Assembly: GCF_000378485.1 (NCBI RefSeq)
Contig: NZ_KB899969.1
Coordinates: forward strand, 124,001-188,000
Origin: Flavobacterium rivuli WB 3.3-2 = DSM 21788
Lineage (GTDB): Bacteria; Bacteroidota; Bacteroidia; Flavobacteriales; Flavobacteriaceae
DNA: 64,000 bases
Direction: 5' to 3'
The notes under the pieces are model-generated. The model did not search any database and had not been told where the DNA came from. It saw nothing but the letters and a program-made list of their open reading frames with translations. The translations under genes were made by a program, and so were the position numbers. Shown here piece after piece: positions 54,531 through 63,077 of the stretch. Every line of letters starts with the position of its first letter. Position 1 is the first letter of the stretch.

Positions 54531-54765
54531 GTTAATATGGCTGTCTAAAAAGTATTATTATGAGCTAAGTGTAACGGAGTCGAAGAATCTCGCATAACTT
54601 AAGAGATCCTTGCTTCGTCAGGATGACAAAATGCTTCTAAGCGCTTTTTAGGCAGCACTCTTATTTTGTGTATGGGTCTAATTAAAACTTAATAAAATGC
54701 TAATATTTCTTACAGTAGTACAATTGTTGTATAAATTTACCTAACAACTTATAAACCAATTTGCT

Positions 54766-56133
54766 ATGAAACGAAAATTCCTATTACCATTTCTTTTATT
54801 TGGTTGTGCGGCTTTTGCACAAACTATAGCACCGGTACAATTTGCATCTGGCTTTAACGGCATTACAGAGATTGTACATGCCGGCACCAGCCGCCTTTAT
54901 GTAGTGCAGCAGGAAGGCACAGTGCGCATGCTTGAAGCAGATGGCGCAATTGGCGAAATTCCGTTTTTAGATATTACCGATGTAGTTAATTACAACGGCG
55001 AGAGAGGTTTGCTTGGGCTGGCCTTTCACCCGCAGTATGTAACTAACGGTTATTTCTATGTGTACTATACAAATAGCACGGGAGATAATACGGTGGTAAG
55101 GTACACCCGCAGCACTGCAAATCCTGACGCGGCAGATACAACTACAGCATTACCAATTCTTACAATACCGCATCCGGGTAATACAAACCATAATGGAGGC
55201 TGTATGAGGTTTGGGCCTGACGGTTACCTGTACATATCATCTGGAGATGGTGGCGGTAGTGGCGATGTTAATGGTAATGCCCAAAATATTGATGTGCTTT
55301 TAGGCAAGATGCTGCGTATTGATGTAGATGTAGATGTCGAATATGGTATACCGGGTACTAACCCATTTCAAAGCGAAGATGGTGCTGATGAGGTTTGGGC
55401 TTACGGATTGCGTAATGCATGGAAATTTTCCTTTGGCAGGAGCGATGGCTCTATGTGGATAGCAGATGTGGGGCAGGGTGTTATAGAAGAAATAAACAAA
55501 GTAAACCCTGCAAATGCCGGTTTAAATTTTGGTTGGAGGTGTTATGAGGGTAATGAGGTTTATAACAATGCAGGATGTGCAGACAGTAACACATTAACTT
55601 TTCCGGTGGCAGAATATACCCATGCCGAAGGTGGCTGCTCTATAACAGGCGGCTATGTATATACAGGTACGGCATACCCTAACCTGCAGGGAAAATACTT
55701 TTTTGCCGATTATTGCAGTAATAAAATTGGTTGGGTTAATAGTACTACTCCCGGCGATATTACCTGGACTGAAGATTTTGAAGGCAATTTTACAACATTT
55801 GCCGAAGATGTAAATGGCGAACTTTACATTGCAGGTGGTACCAATGGTGTTATTTATAAAATTACCGATAGTACTGCTGGTATGGAGCAGTTTGCTAAAT
55901 CAGGAATTTCAGTATATCCAAATCCTGCCCACAACGAAGTGTTTATAGACCTGAAAAATCAGGCTGTAACTGCACAGTTAACTGTTTTTGACCTGGGGGG
56001 TAAACGCCTTATACAACAAACAATTGCTCCAAATGTAAATAGTATAGATACGTCTGTTTTCCAGGCAGGTATTTATCTTCTTGAAATAAATGCATCGGGT
56101 AATAAAATCCAACAAAAACTTATTATTAATTAA
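54766..56133 (+). CDS. T9SS glucose/sorbosone dehydrogenase-like protein, copy 1
   Basis: 455 residues. Signal peptide about 1-18 (KRKFLLPFLLFGCAAFAQ). The rest to about 370 is a six-bladed PQQ-type GSDH propeller with the conserved blade phrases LGLAFHPQY, GGCMRFGPDGYLYISSGDGG and EVWAYGLRNAWKFSF. The last 80 residues are a T9SS type A sorting domain (VYPNPAHNEVFIDL ... GIYLLEINASGN). Secreted soluble dehydrogenases of this family oxidize sugars or similar; the substrate is unknown and PQQ genes are not in the window. It is a tandem paralogue of the next gene. A strong terminator separates them. Confidence 0.9.
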   Translation: MKRKFLLPFLLFGCAAFAQTIAPVQFASGFNGITEIVHAGTSRLYVVQQEGTVRMLEADGAIGEIPFLDITDVVNYNGERGLLGLAFHPQYVTNGYFYVYYTNSTGDNTVVRYTRSTANPDAADTTTALPILTIPHPGNTNHNGGCMRFGPDGYLYISSGDGGGSGDVNGNAQNIDVLLGKMLRIDVDVDVEYGIPGTNPFQSEDGADEVWAYGLRNAWKFSFGRSDGSMWIADVGQGVIEEINKVNPANAGLNFGWRCYEGNEVYNNAGCADSNTLTFPVAEYTHAEGGCSITGGYVYTGTAYPNLQGKYFFADYCSNKIGWVNSTTPGDITWTEDFEGNFTTFAEDVNGELYIAGGTNGVIYKITDSTAGMEQFAKSGISVYPNPAHNEVFIDLKNQAVTAQLTVFDLGGKRLIQQTIAPNVNSIDTSVFQAGIYLLEINASGNKIQQKLIIN

Positions 56134-56153
56134 TTACAATATAGCAAAGTATA

Positions 56154-56188
56154 AAAATGGCGCCATATAATTGTGGCGCCATTTTTTA
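56154..56188. terminator. Terminator between the two dehydrogenase genes
   Basis: AAAAATGGCGCCA-TATAATTG-TGGCGCCATTTTTT, a 13-bp stem with a T run. Confidence 0.9.
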
Positions 56189-56337
56189 TATTAATAAATC
56201 AACTATATGAGGAGCTTGCTGTTTTTACATGGGTAATTTACGGTTTTAACATTTTGGGCTGCTTATATCTCCTATATGACAAGGATTATAATAGTATATT
56301 TGCAAACTTTAAATAACCACTAATTAAACCTTTTACT

Positions 56338-57693
56338 TTGAAAAAAAGATTACTGTTACCCATCCTTTTATTGGGGTGTGCCGCTTTTGCACAAACCATA
56401 GAACTTGAAACTTTTGCAACAAATATTAGCAGTCCTGTCGAGATTGTAAATGCCGGAACCAACCAGATTTATGTTGCCGGACAAAATGGTGTTATTACAC
56501 TACTGGAGGCCGACGGATCTGCTAATGCAATGCCATTTCTTAATATCTCCTCACTTATGCAGTTTGTGGGCGAACAAGGCCTGCTTGGCCTTGCCTTTCA
56601 TCCGGATTATGCTACTAATGGATATTTTTATATAGATTATATTAATAACGAGGGTAATACAGTTGTGGCCCGTTATACCCGTGATGCAGCTAATCCAAAT
56701 ATTGCCGATCCTGACAGTGCGTTGTTAATATTGGGTATAACTCAGATAAATGGGCGTCACCAGGGCGGATGCCTACGTTTTGGGCCTGATGGTTATTTAT
56801 ACATTTCGAGTGGCGATAGTGGTGTGAGCGGTAATGGACAAAACGTTACTACTACGCTTGGTAAAATATTACGCATAGATGTTGATAATGGTACTCCTTA
56901 CAGCATTCCTGCTACAAATCCATTTGCTAATACAGAGGGTGCAGATGAAATTTGGGCATATGGGCTACGTAATCCCTGGAAATTTTCATTTGATACTTCA
57001 GATAATTTATGGATAGCCGACGTAGGGGAAGGCCAGAATGAAGAAATTGATAAAGTAAGTGCAACAGAGGCAGGCATTAATTACGGCTGGACTTGTTATG
57101 AGGGTAACTCTGCATATGATAGTTCAGACGGATGCCCGGATGATAATACACTTACCTTTCCTTTTGTTCAATATACCCATGCTGAATCGGGGGGTTGTTC
57201 TATTACAGGAGGATATGTTTATAGTGGCACAGAATACCCTAACATGCAGGGTAAATACTTTTTTGCAGATTATTGCACTAATAAAATTGGCTGGATAAAT
57301 ACTGAGGCACCCGGAACTATAACATGGTCTGAAAGTTTTGCAGGTAATTTTACCACAATTGGGAAAGATGTTAACGGCGAACTTTACATAGGCGGTGGCA
57401 GTAACGGGACTATTTACAAAATTACCGATGCAACCGCAGGTATAGCTAAGGTTAGTGCATCCGGTGTAACTGTATATCCTAACCCTGCACATAATGAAGT
57501 GTTTGTTGATATGAAGAATACCGCTACAACTTCACAGGCAACAATATATGATCTTGGTGGAAAACGCCTTGCGCAGCAAACGCTTACTGCTAATTTAAAC
57601 AGTATAGATACATCGGCTTTACAGGCAGGTATTTACCTTCTTGAAATAAATGTATCGGGTAATAAGACGCAGCAAAAGCTTATAATCAATTAA
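56338..57693 (+). CDS. T9SS glucose/sorbosone dehydrogenase-like protein, copy 2
   Basis: 451 residues. I choose the TTG at 56338 because it aligns exactly with the ATG of copy 1 (KKRLLLPILLLGCAAFAQ against KRKFLLPFLLFGCAAFAQ); no ATG gives a full signal peptide. The same GSDH blades are present (LGLAFHPDY, GGCLRFGPDGYLYISSGDSG, EIWAYGLRNPWKFSF), then the T9SS domain with the identical VYPNPAHNEVF phrase. It lacks the GGGSGDVNGN stretch of copy 1. A TATATTTG (56295-56302), like a -7 element, precedes it. Copy 1 and copy 2 arose by local duplication. Confidence 0.9.
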   Translation: MKKRLLLPILLLGCAAFAQTIELETFATNISSPVEIVNAGTNQIYVAGQNGVITLLEADGSANAMPFLNISSLMQFVGEQGLLGLAFHPDYATNGYFYIDYINNEGNTVVARYTRDAANPNIADPDSALLILGITQINGRHQGGCLRFGPDGYLYISSGDSGVSGNGQNVTTTLGKILRIDVDNGTPYSIPATNPFANTEGADEIWAYGLRNPWKFSFDTSDNLWIADVGEGQNEEIDKVSATEAGINYGWTCYEGNSAYDSSDGCPDDNTLTFPFVQYTHAESGGCSITGGYVYSGTEYPNMQGKYFFADYCTNKIGWINTEAPGTITWSESFAGNFTTIGKDVNGELYIGGGSNGTIYKITDATAGIAKVSASGVTVYPNPAHNEVFVDMKNTATTSQATIYDLGGKRLAQQTLTANLNSIDTSALQAGIYLLEINVSGNKTQQKLIIN

Positions 57694-57708
57694 GCTATCA
57701 CAACTATA

Positions 57709-57747
57709 AACAAGAAATGGCTCCGTAATTGCGGAGCCATTTCTTGT
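57709..57747. terminator. Bidirectional terminator between convergent genes
   Basis: AACAAGAAATGGCTCCG-TAATTG-CGGAGCCATTTCTTGTT: a perfect 17-bp stem between the plus-strand dehydrogenase and the minus-strand transglycosylase gene. Confidence 0.9.
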
Positions 57748-57762
57748 TTATATCAGTTTCTT

Positions 57763-59757
57763 TTAAAAAGCCTGTTTGCTGAGGTTAAAGAAAATTTCAT
57801 CAATATCTAAAGAGTCGTTAGCAAAAATGTTTTCTTTATTAAGGCGAAGCCTGCCACGGGCACGGCCTATAACATTAACATGGCCTTTTTGGGCAATAGT
57901 ATCTTCGGCAGAAATTAAGCCACGCCTAAGCATGATGTTTTTAATATAATTGTCGTGCTTAAGTGCATAGCTTTTCAGGTCGCCCTCGCCGGTAAAGCGG
58001 TACATAAATGTTTTAGGGCTTGGTATAATACTTGCCAGGAACACACATTCATCGAGGGTTAGGGAGGCAGGACTTTTATCAAAATAGTAGCGTGAAGCCT
58101 CGCCTATGCCATATACATCCGGTCCCCATTCTATTACATTAAAATAAACCTCCAGCATGCGCTCTTTGCCTGCTATGTGATTGTTCTCTAATATATATAC
58201 AAGCAGTATCTCTTCCATCTTGCGCGAAAGGGTTTTTTCGCGGGTAAGAAATACATTTTTAACCAGCTGCATACTTATAGTACTGCCGCCCCGTGAGAAT
58301 TTTTTAGTCTTAATATTTTTTATTAAGGACTGCCTAAAAGCCTCTGTAATAAAGCCACGGTGCGAAAAGAACGACGGGTCTTCGCTGGTAAGTACAGCCT
58401 TGCGCAGGTAAGGTGATATCTGGCTTATTGGGGTGTAGTTGGCATTACCACTGCCCACAAGTACCGGGCGCTGTGCTCGGCCATGATCTATAGCTCTGTA
58501 TACAAAGCTGCCGTTTAGCTTGGCAAGGTCGGCGGCGCCATATTTTGTAATCTTTAAATTATCTTTTTTAAGGCTGCTGTCAAACACAAGAGCATTAGGC
58601 TTGTTCTTGTTCATTAAAAAATCCAGGTTATAACTAAAATTGCCTTCGGCTTCCATACCTTCAAAATTGGTAAATAGGCCTTTAGGCAGCGAGGTTATAA
58701 AATCCTGCGCAGGCATTGTAGGTATGTGTGCCTTTATCTGGTATGTAGTATCGGCCTCTACGCTGTATTTTGCAAAAGGTTTTACTTTTAATTTATTAAG
58801 CTGTACGGTAGAGGTACTGTCTAACGCTATATATCTGTCGCCAAAAAGCACGCGGTAATCAAAACGGGCATTGTCTATAACTACATCTTTAAGGGCAATT
58901 TTAGGGTGGTTAACCATAAAGTTGCGTATAGATGCATATCCATCTACATGCAGTTCGCCGCTCTCCATTTCTATTTTTTCGAGGTTTACATGTATCGAGT
59001 CAAACCCCGATTTAAGTCCGTAACGCTCACTAATGTAAGGTACGGCAATGCGTGATGTATCGGTATTAAAAAATTTAAGGTCGGCTTTGCGGTTACGCGG
59101 GTCGGCAAAACCCTTTACCTTCCAGTTTTGTATTATAGTATCTTCAACAACATGAATGTTACTTTCAAGCTGGTTATCTGCAAGGGTCATTTTGCTAAGG
59201 TTCATGCTTAGTTTTCTACCCATATCGTCTACGCGAAAGTTAAGGTTATCCAGTGCCATATCTGTAGGCACAAGATTAAGCACTTTAGTGAGCAGGCGGT
59301 AGGCACGTTCTGCATAGCTGCGGCGGGCATCGTCGTCGTTATCTTCTTTGTCTTTTTTGCTGTGAAGAAACGATTTAAAATTCCACCCCTCGTTATTTTT
59401 TACCAGTTGTACAAAACCGTCCCTCATTTTAAGGGTTCCTAATTGTACATCGCCCATAAGCAGGCGCGACAGGTTTACGCTGGTGCTTATTTCTTTAACC
59501 TGTAATAGCGTATCGGCATCTTTAGGTATTATGGTAACGCCCTTCATCTCTATGCCGGAGAGCCCGTTAAATTTAGCTTCCTTAACACTGAACGATGAGT
59601 TGTAGTCGCGGCTCATTTTATCGGTAACCTTTGCAACGGCCTTTTGCAGGGCTTTATCCCTAAAGGCAAAGAACGATATGCCCGCTATAATAAAAACTAC
59701 AGCGAATACCGAGATTACCCAGAGGGCTATTTTTTTGAAATTTATTTTTTTACGCAT
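57763..59757 (-). CDS. AsmA-like/GT51 peptidoglycan transglycosylase
   Basis: 664 residues. One membrane helix near residues 8-30, a long AsmA-like region (about 30-430) with strand-rich lipid-tunnel style repeats, and a GT51 transglycosylase domain (about 435-610): the catalytic Glu in LTSEDPSFFSHRGF, then KFSRGGSTISMQLVKN and the second motif EVYFNVIEWG. No penicillin-binding transpeptidase follows, as in MtgA-type monofunctional enzymes. It would polymerise lipid II glycan strands; the AsmA-like part is unusual for MtgA and common in Bacteroidota versions. It begins 8 bp after the radA stop on the same strand, so they are likely co-transcribed. Confidence 0.85.
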   Translation of the reverse strand: MRKKINFKKIALWVISVFAVVFIIAGISFFAFRDKALQKAVAKVTDKMSRDYNSSFSVKEAKFNGLSGIEMKGVTIIPKDADTLLQVKEISTSVNLSRLLMGDVQLGTLKMRDGFVQLVKNNEGWNFKSFLHSKKDKEDNDDDARRSYAERAYRLLTKVLNLVPTDMALDNLNFRVDDMGRKLSMNLSKMTLADNQLESNIHVVEDTIIQNWKVKGFADPRNRKADLKFFNTDTSRIAVPYISERYGLKSGFDSIHVNLEKIEMESGELHVDGYASIRNFMVNHPKIALKDVVIDNARFDYRVLFGDRYIALDSTSTVQLNKLKVKPFAKYSVEADTTYQIKAHIPTMPAQDFITSLPKGLFTNFEGMEAEGNFSYNLDFLMNKNKPNALVFDSSLKKDNLKITKYGAADLAKLNGSFVYRAIDHGRAQRPVLVGSGNANYTPISQISPYLRKAVLTSEDPSFFSHRGFITEAFRQSLIKNIKTKKFSRGGSTISMQLVKNVFLTREKTLSRKMEEILLVYILENNHIAGKERMLEVYFNVIEWGPDVYGIGEASRYYFDKSPASLTLDECVFLASIIPSPKTFMYRFTGEGDLKSYALKHDNYIKNIMLRRGLISAEDTIAQKGHVNVIGRARGRLRLNKENIFANDSLDIDEIFFNLSKQAF

Positions 59758-59765
59758 ATATAAGT

Positions 59766-61127
59766 TTAACCAAACAGGTGGCCTGCAACATCTTCAATTT
59801 TTGCCACCAGTTTAATATCTATCATCGTGTTCTTTAATGAAATCTTGTTGTACTTAGATACAAAAATAGCAGAAAATCCTAACTTTTCGGCTTCCAGTAT
59901 GCGTTGTTCTACACGATTTATAGGTCGTATCTCTCCGGATAGCCCAATTTCGCCCGCAAAACAATACTCTTTATTAACCGGGATGTCTTCGTTAGATGAT
60001 AATATGGCGGCTACAACAGCAAGGTCTATAGCAGGGTCATCTACATTTATGCCACCGGTAATGTTAAGAAAAACATCTTTTGCACCCAGGCGAAAACCCG
60101 CCCTTTTTTCTAACACGGCAAGTACCATGTTAAGGCGCTTTGCATTATAGCCTGTGGTGCTGCGCTGTGGTGTGCCGTATACTGCACTGCTTACAAGTGC
60201 CTGTACCTCTATCATTATGGGGCGCATGCCCTCCATAGTGGTGGCTATGGCAGTGCCGCTTAGCTCTTCTTCTTTATGCGATATTAGTATTTCGCTGGGG
60301 TTTGCCACTTCGCGCAGCCCGGTGCCCAGCATTTCATAAATTCCCAGTTCGGCAGTGCTGCCAAAACGGTTTTTAAGCGAGCGCAGTATGCGGTACACAT
60401 GGTTGCGGTCGCCCTCAAACTGCAGTACGGTATCTACCATGTGCTCCAGTATTTTGGGTCCTGCAATGCTGCCATCCTTAGTAATGTGGCCTATAAGTAT
60501 AACGGGCACATTGCTTTCTTTAGCAAACTTTATCAGTTCTGCAGTAGTTTCGCGTATTTGCGATATGCTTCCTGCGGTACTCTCAATATAATCGGTATGC
60601 AGGGTTTGTATAGAGTCTATAATAACCACTTCGGGGTCTATAGCTTCTATTTGCCTGAATATATTTTGGGTTTTAGTCTCGGTAAGGATATAACAATTAT
60701 CTGCCGAAGGCGTAATCCTTTCGGCACGCATTTTTATCTGCTTCTGGCTTTCCTCGCCGCTTACATAAAGGGTGCGGTAGGGCAGCTTAAGCGATATTTG
60801 CAACAGCAGCGTACTCTTGCCTATACCGGGTTCTCCGCCCAAAAGGGTAAGCGACCCCGGCACAAGCCCTCCGCCCAGAACGCGGTTAAGTTCTCCGTCG
60901 CCGGTGTCGAGCCGAATTTCGTTTGTAGAATCGATCTCAGCAATGCGAAGGGGTTTGGGTATTTTTTTATTTTCAGATGATGCCGGTTTCCACGACGGCT
61001 TCTCTTCTTTTTGTACAAGTTCTTCCACTATGGTATTCCATTGCTTGCAGGAGTTGCATTGTCCCTGCCATTTGGCATACTGGGCACCACAGTTTTGGCA
61101 ATAAAAAACAGTTTTAATTTTGGCCAT
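59766..61127 (-). CDS. radA: DNA repair protein RadA
   Basis: 453 residues, usual length. N-terminal C4 zinc finger (CQNCGAQYAKWQGQCNSC, 10-27), Walker A GGEPGIGKST (about 97-106), the RadA hallmark KNRFG (SLKNRFGST) and a C-terminal Lon-like domain. It is a RecA-like helicase that processes branched recombination intermediates. The AsmA/GT51 gene follows after 8 bp. Confidence 0.96.
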   Translation of the reverse strand: MAKIKTVFYCQNCGAQYAKWQGQCNSCKQWNTIVEELVQKEEKPSWKPASSENKKIPKPLRIAEIDSTNEIRLDTGDGELNRVLGGGLVPGSLTLLGGEPGIGKSTLLLQISLKLPYRTLYVSGEESQKQIKMRAERITPSADNCYILTETKTQNIFRQIEAIDPEVVIIDSIQTLHTDYIESTAGSISQIRETTAELIKFAKESNVPVILIGHITKDGSIAGPKILEHMVDTVLQFEGDRNHVYRILRSLKNRFGSTAELGIYEMLGTGLREVANPSEILISHKEEELSGTAIATTMEGMRPIMIEVQALVSSAVYGTPQRSTTGYNAKRLNMVLAVLEKRAGFRLGAKDVFLNITGGINVDDPAIDLAVVAAILSSNEDIPVNKEYCFAGEIGLSGEIRPINRVEQRILEAEKLGFSAIFVSKYNKISLKNTMIDIKLVAKIEDVAGHLFG

Positions 61128-61227
61128 TTACTATTTTTAGGTAAAAATCAAAGATAGCTTTTTTTGTTGTTATTTGGTAACCCGGGAGTTTTGTTGATCT
61201 GTTAATTTGTGAGCCGGAATTGACATT

Positions 61228-61842
61228 TCAATCCATCTTATCAACAAATTCGGTACCTACGCCATTTTGATGTGTTTCGTATTCACGAACCTTTTGCGAG
61301 ATAATTTTGCCGGTTTCAGAATCAACAATGACAACTTCTGCTTTATTTTCTTTTGGGTTAAGTTTATTAAAAATATCATATTGATACTTTTTGCGCTTAT
61401 AGTCAAAGATAAGAGAGGCTGTTAAGTCCACACCTTTTTTATGCTTAAAAGCTTTTTTAGCAATGAATATGGCTTCGTTTTCACTAATAAATGTGCAGCT
61501 ACGGCCATCTTTATAAACATAGCATGGAATTATAGCGTAATCAAAAGGCTTTATAATTTTAAAAGCCGAATCGTAGCGTATGTTTAAGTCTCCAAAATTA
61601 CTGTCGTAAATTATTTGATGCCCAATATCAGAACCAATGGTGTCATGGAATACCAACGCAAGTTCAGGCTTAACCAGATCTAATATATCTTTAAGGTCTG
61701 AGTTTAATATACTGTCTGCAAGTGTAACCGCCTTTACATTAGCAAGATATTCCTGCTCGCTTTTAAGGAACGCCGTATCAATATATTTGAGGGTTTCAAG
61801 GCTGTTCACTTTTTGGGCATTACCTGCACAACAGCATATCAA
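61228..61842 (-). CDS. Small secreted protein of unknown family (start uncertain)
   Basis: 204 residues from a TTG at 61842. The signal peptide core LICCCAGNAQ is then too short; in frame upstream the sequence continues as KYPGHYLLISF-, which would complete a normal signal peptide, but the only candidate first codon is ATA near 61878 (no ATG). The mature part has helix-strand patterns with KKAFKHKKGVDLTASLIFDY and a last VIVDSETGKIISQKV; not recognised. It is 50 bp downstream of the esterase-like gene and 100 bp upstream of radA on the same strand. Confidence 0.6.
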   Translation of the reverse strand: MICCCAGNAQKVNSLETLKYIDTAFLKSEQEYLANVKAVTLADSILNSDLKDILDLVKPELALVFHDTIGSDIGHQIIYDSNFGDLNIRYDSAFKIIKPFDYAIIPCYVYKDGRSCTFISENEAIFIAKKAFKHKKGVDLTASLIFDYKRKKYQYDIFNKLNPKENKAEVVIVDSETGKIISQKVREYETHQNGVGTEFVDKMD

Positions 61843-61892
61843 AAAAGATATTAGCAGGTAATGCCCCGGATATTTTATGGTAGTGTCAATAA

Positions 61893-63032
61893 TTATTGGT
61901 TAATGCTCTCGCCCTTTTGTATCATAAAATCTTTAGTGTACTCACCTATGGGCGATAACCCGTAACCGTTCATATACGATTTTTTAGCCCTTTTAAGGTC
62001 GCCGGTCATTTCATAATACATACCATCATAGTACTCGCCAATGGTTTTTTTAGGGTAATTTTTCTTAGCCAGTGCAGCAAGGTCCCTAAGCTCGTCATAC
62101 ATGCCATTTTTGCGTATGGCAGCCTCTATAGCTTTAAAATCGGCAAGGCGAATTACCATTTTTACACCAAGGTCTTTTTCTATAATGTCATACTTGTTTT
62201 TAAGATAATCTACATAGCCCGATTTTAGGGTTTCTATTTTATCTTTATATTCAATAGGCGAAATAGGTCTGTACGATGCAAAAATATTATACAATGCACC
62301 CGGTGCACCATAAGGTACAAGAGAGTAGTGCGAGCCTGTAATAAAATCTTCAAACAGGTATTTTACATTTGGGTTGCTTACAGCTTTAATTTTTTCGTCT
62401 AAAGATTTTATTGCTTTGCGCAGTTTAGGCGAGTCTCCCTCGGCAGTACATAAATAAAAGAATACCGGTTTAGTGCTCGATGCCAGCATTTCGGGCAGGC
62501 GGGTTTCCATATCGGTAGCCATAACGGGGCTAAATGCTATAAAACCAGTAAAAGGCGATTTTTCCCTGTAAAGGAAAAAGCTTGCCATAGTTGCAGTAAC
62601 GTCATGCCCGGCAATTACTTTATAAGGCGAAATGCGGTAGGTTTTTTCAAGGTGCGGTACAAGCTCTTCGCCTATAAACTGGAAAAACTTATCTCCGGTA
62701 GTTTCCGGCAATCCGGTTTCCTCGCTAACGCGTGAGTCGTCTTCGCGCTGGTTGCCATAATTTTGGGCAACCCCCACAATAATAGCTTCCGGCAGTTCGT
62801 CCCAGTAAGTTGTGTAAGCAAGGGTACCTTCAAAAGGGCCGGTTAAATACTCACCGTCAAGCACCAGTATAAGAGGGTATTTTTTGTCTTTATTTTGTTC
62901 GTAAAGAGGGGGTAATGTTACGGTAATAGATCTTTTCGCATTTAGTTTTTCAGAGAAAACCTCTTCAGTCTTTTTCTGGGCAAGCAAAGGGCTTGCTGTA
63001 ATAAACAGCAATAGTAAAGTAATGTATCTCAT
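61893..63032 (-). CDS. Secreted esterase-like alpha/beta-hydrolase-fold protein lacking the catalytic Ser
   Basis: 379 residues. Signal peptide about 1-18 (ITLLLLFITASPLLAQ). The esterase-D/IroE-like fold is clear (YPLILVLDGEYLTG; VPHLEKTYRIS), but the nucleophile elbow, normally GHSxGG, reads AGHDVTATMASF: Asp replaces the Ser and the second Gly is missing. The last 70 residues have a short helical repeat region (TPR-like, TIGEYYDGMYYEMTGDLKRA). So it is probably not a normal hydrolase; the same GHD variation occurs in other flavobacterial members as far as I know. It lies between the flippase-like gene (45 bp) and the small secreted gene. Confidence 0.82.
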   Translation of the reverse strand: MRYITLLLLFITASPLLAQKKTEEVFSEKLNAKRSITVTLPPLYEQNKDKKYPLILVLDGEYLTGPFEGTLAYTTYWDELPEAIIVGVAQNYGNQREDDSRVSEETGLPETTGDKFFQFIGEELVPHLEKTYRISPYKVIAGHDVTATMASFFLYREKSPFTGFIAFSPVMATDMETRLPEMLASSTKPVFFYLCTAEGDSPKLRKAIKSLDEKIKAVSNPNVKYLFEDFITGSHYSLVPYGAPGALYNIFASYRPISPIEYKDKIETLKSGYVDYLKNKYDIIEKDLGVKMVIRLADFKAIEAAIRKNGMYDELRDLAALAKKNYPKKTIGEYYDGMYYEMTGDLKRAKKSYMNGYGLSPIGEYTKDFMIQKGESINQ

Positions 63033-63077
63033 GGCGTTACAATTTTAAGGGGATAAAATCAACAGGCAAGATACTAA

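Noticed and set aside
60399..60980. 193-codon plus-strand frame
   Set aside because: It lies antisense within radA, whose motifs are all intact; the translated sequence has no domain pattern.
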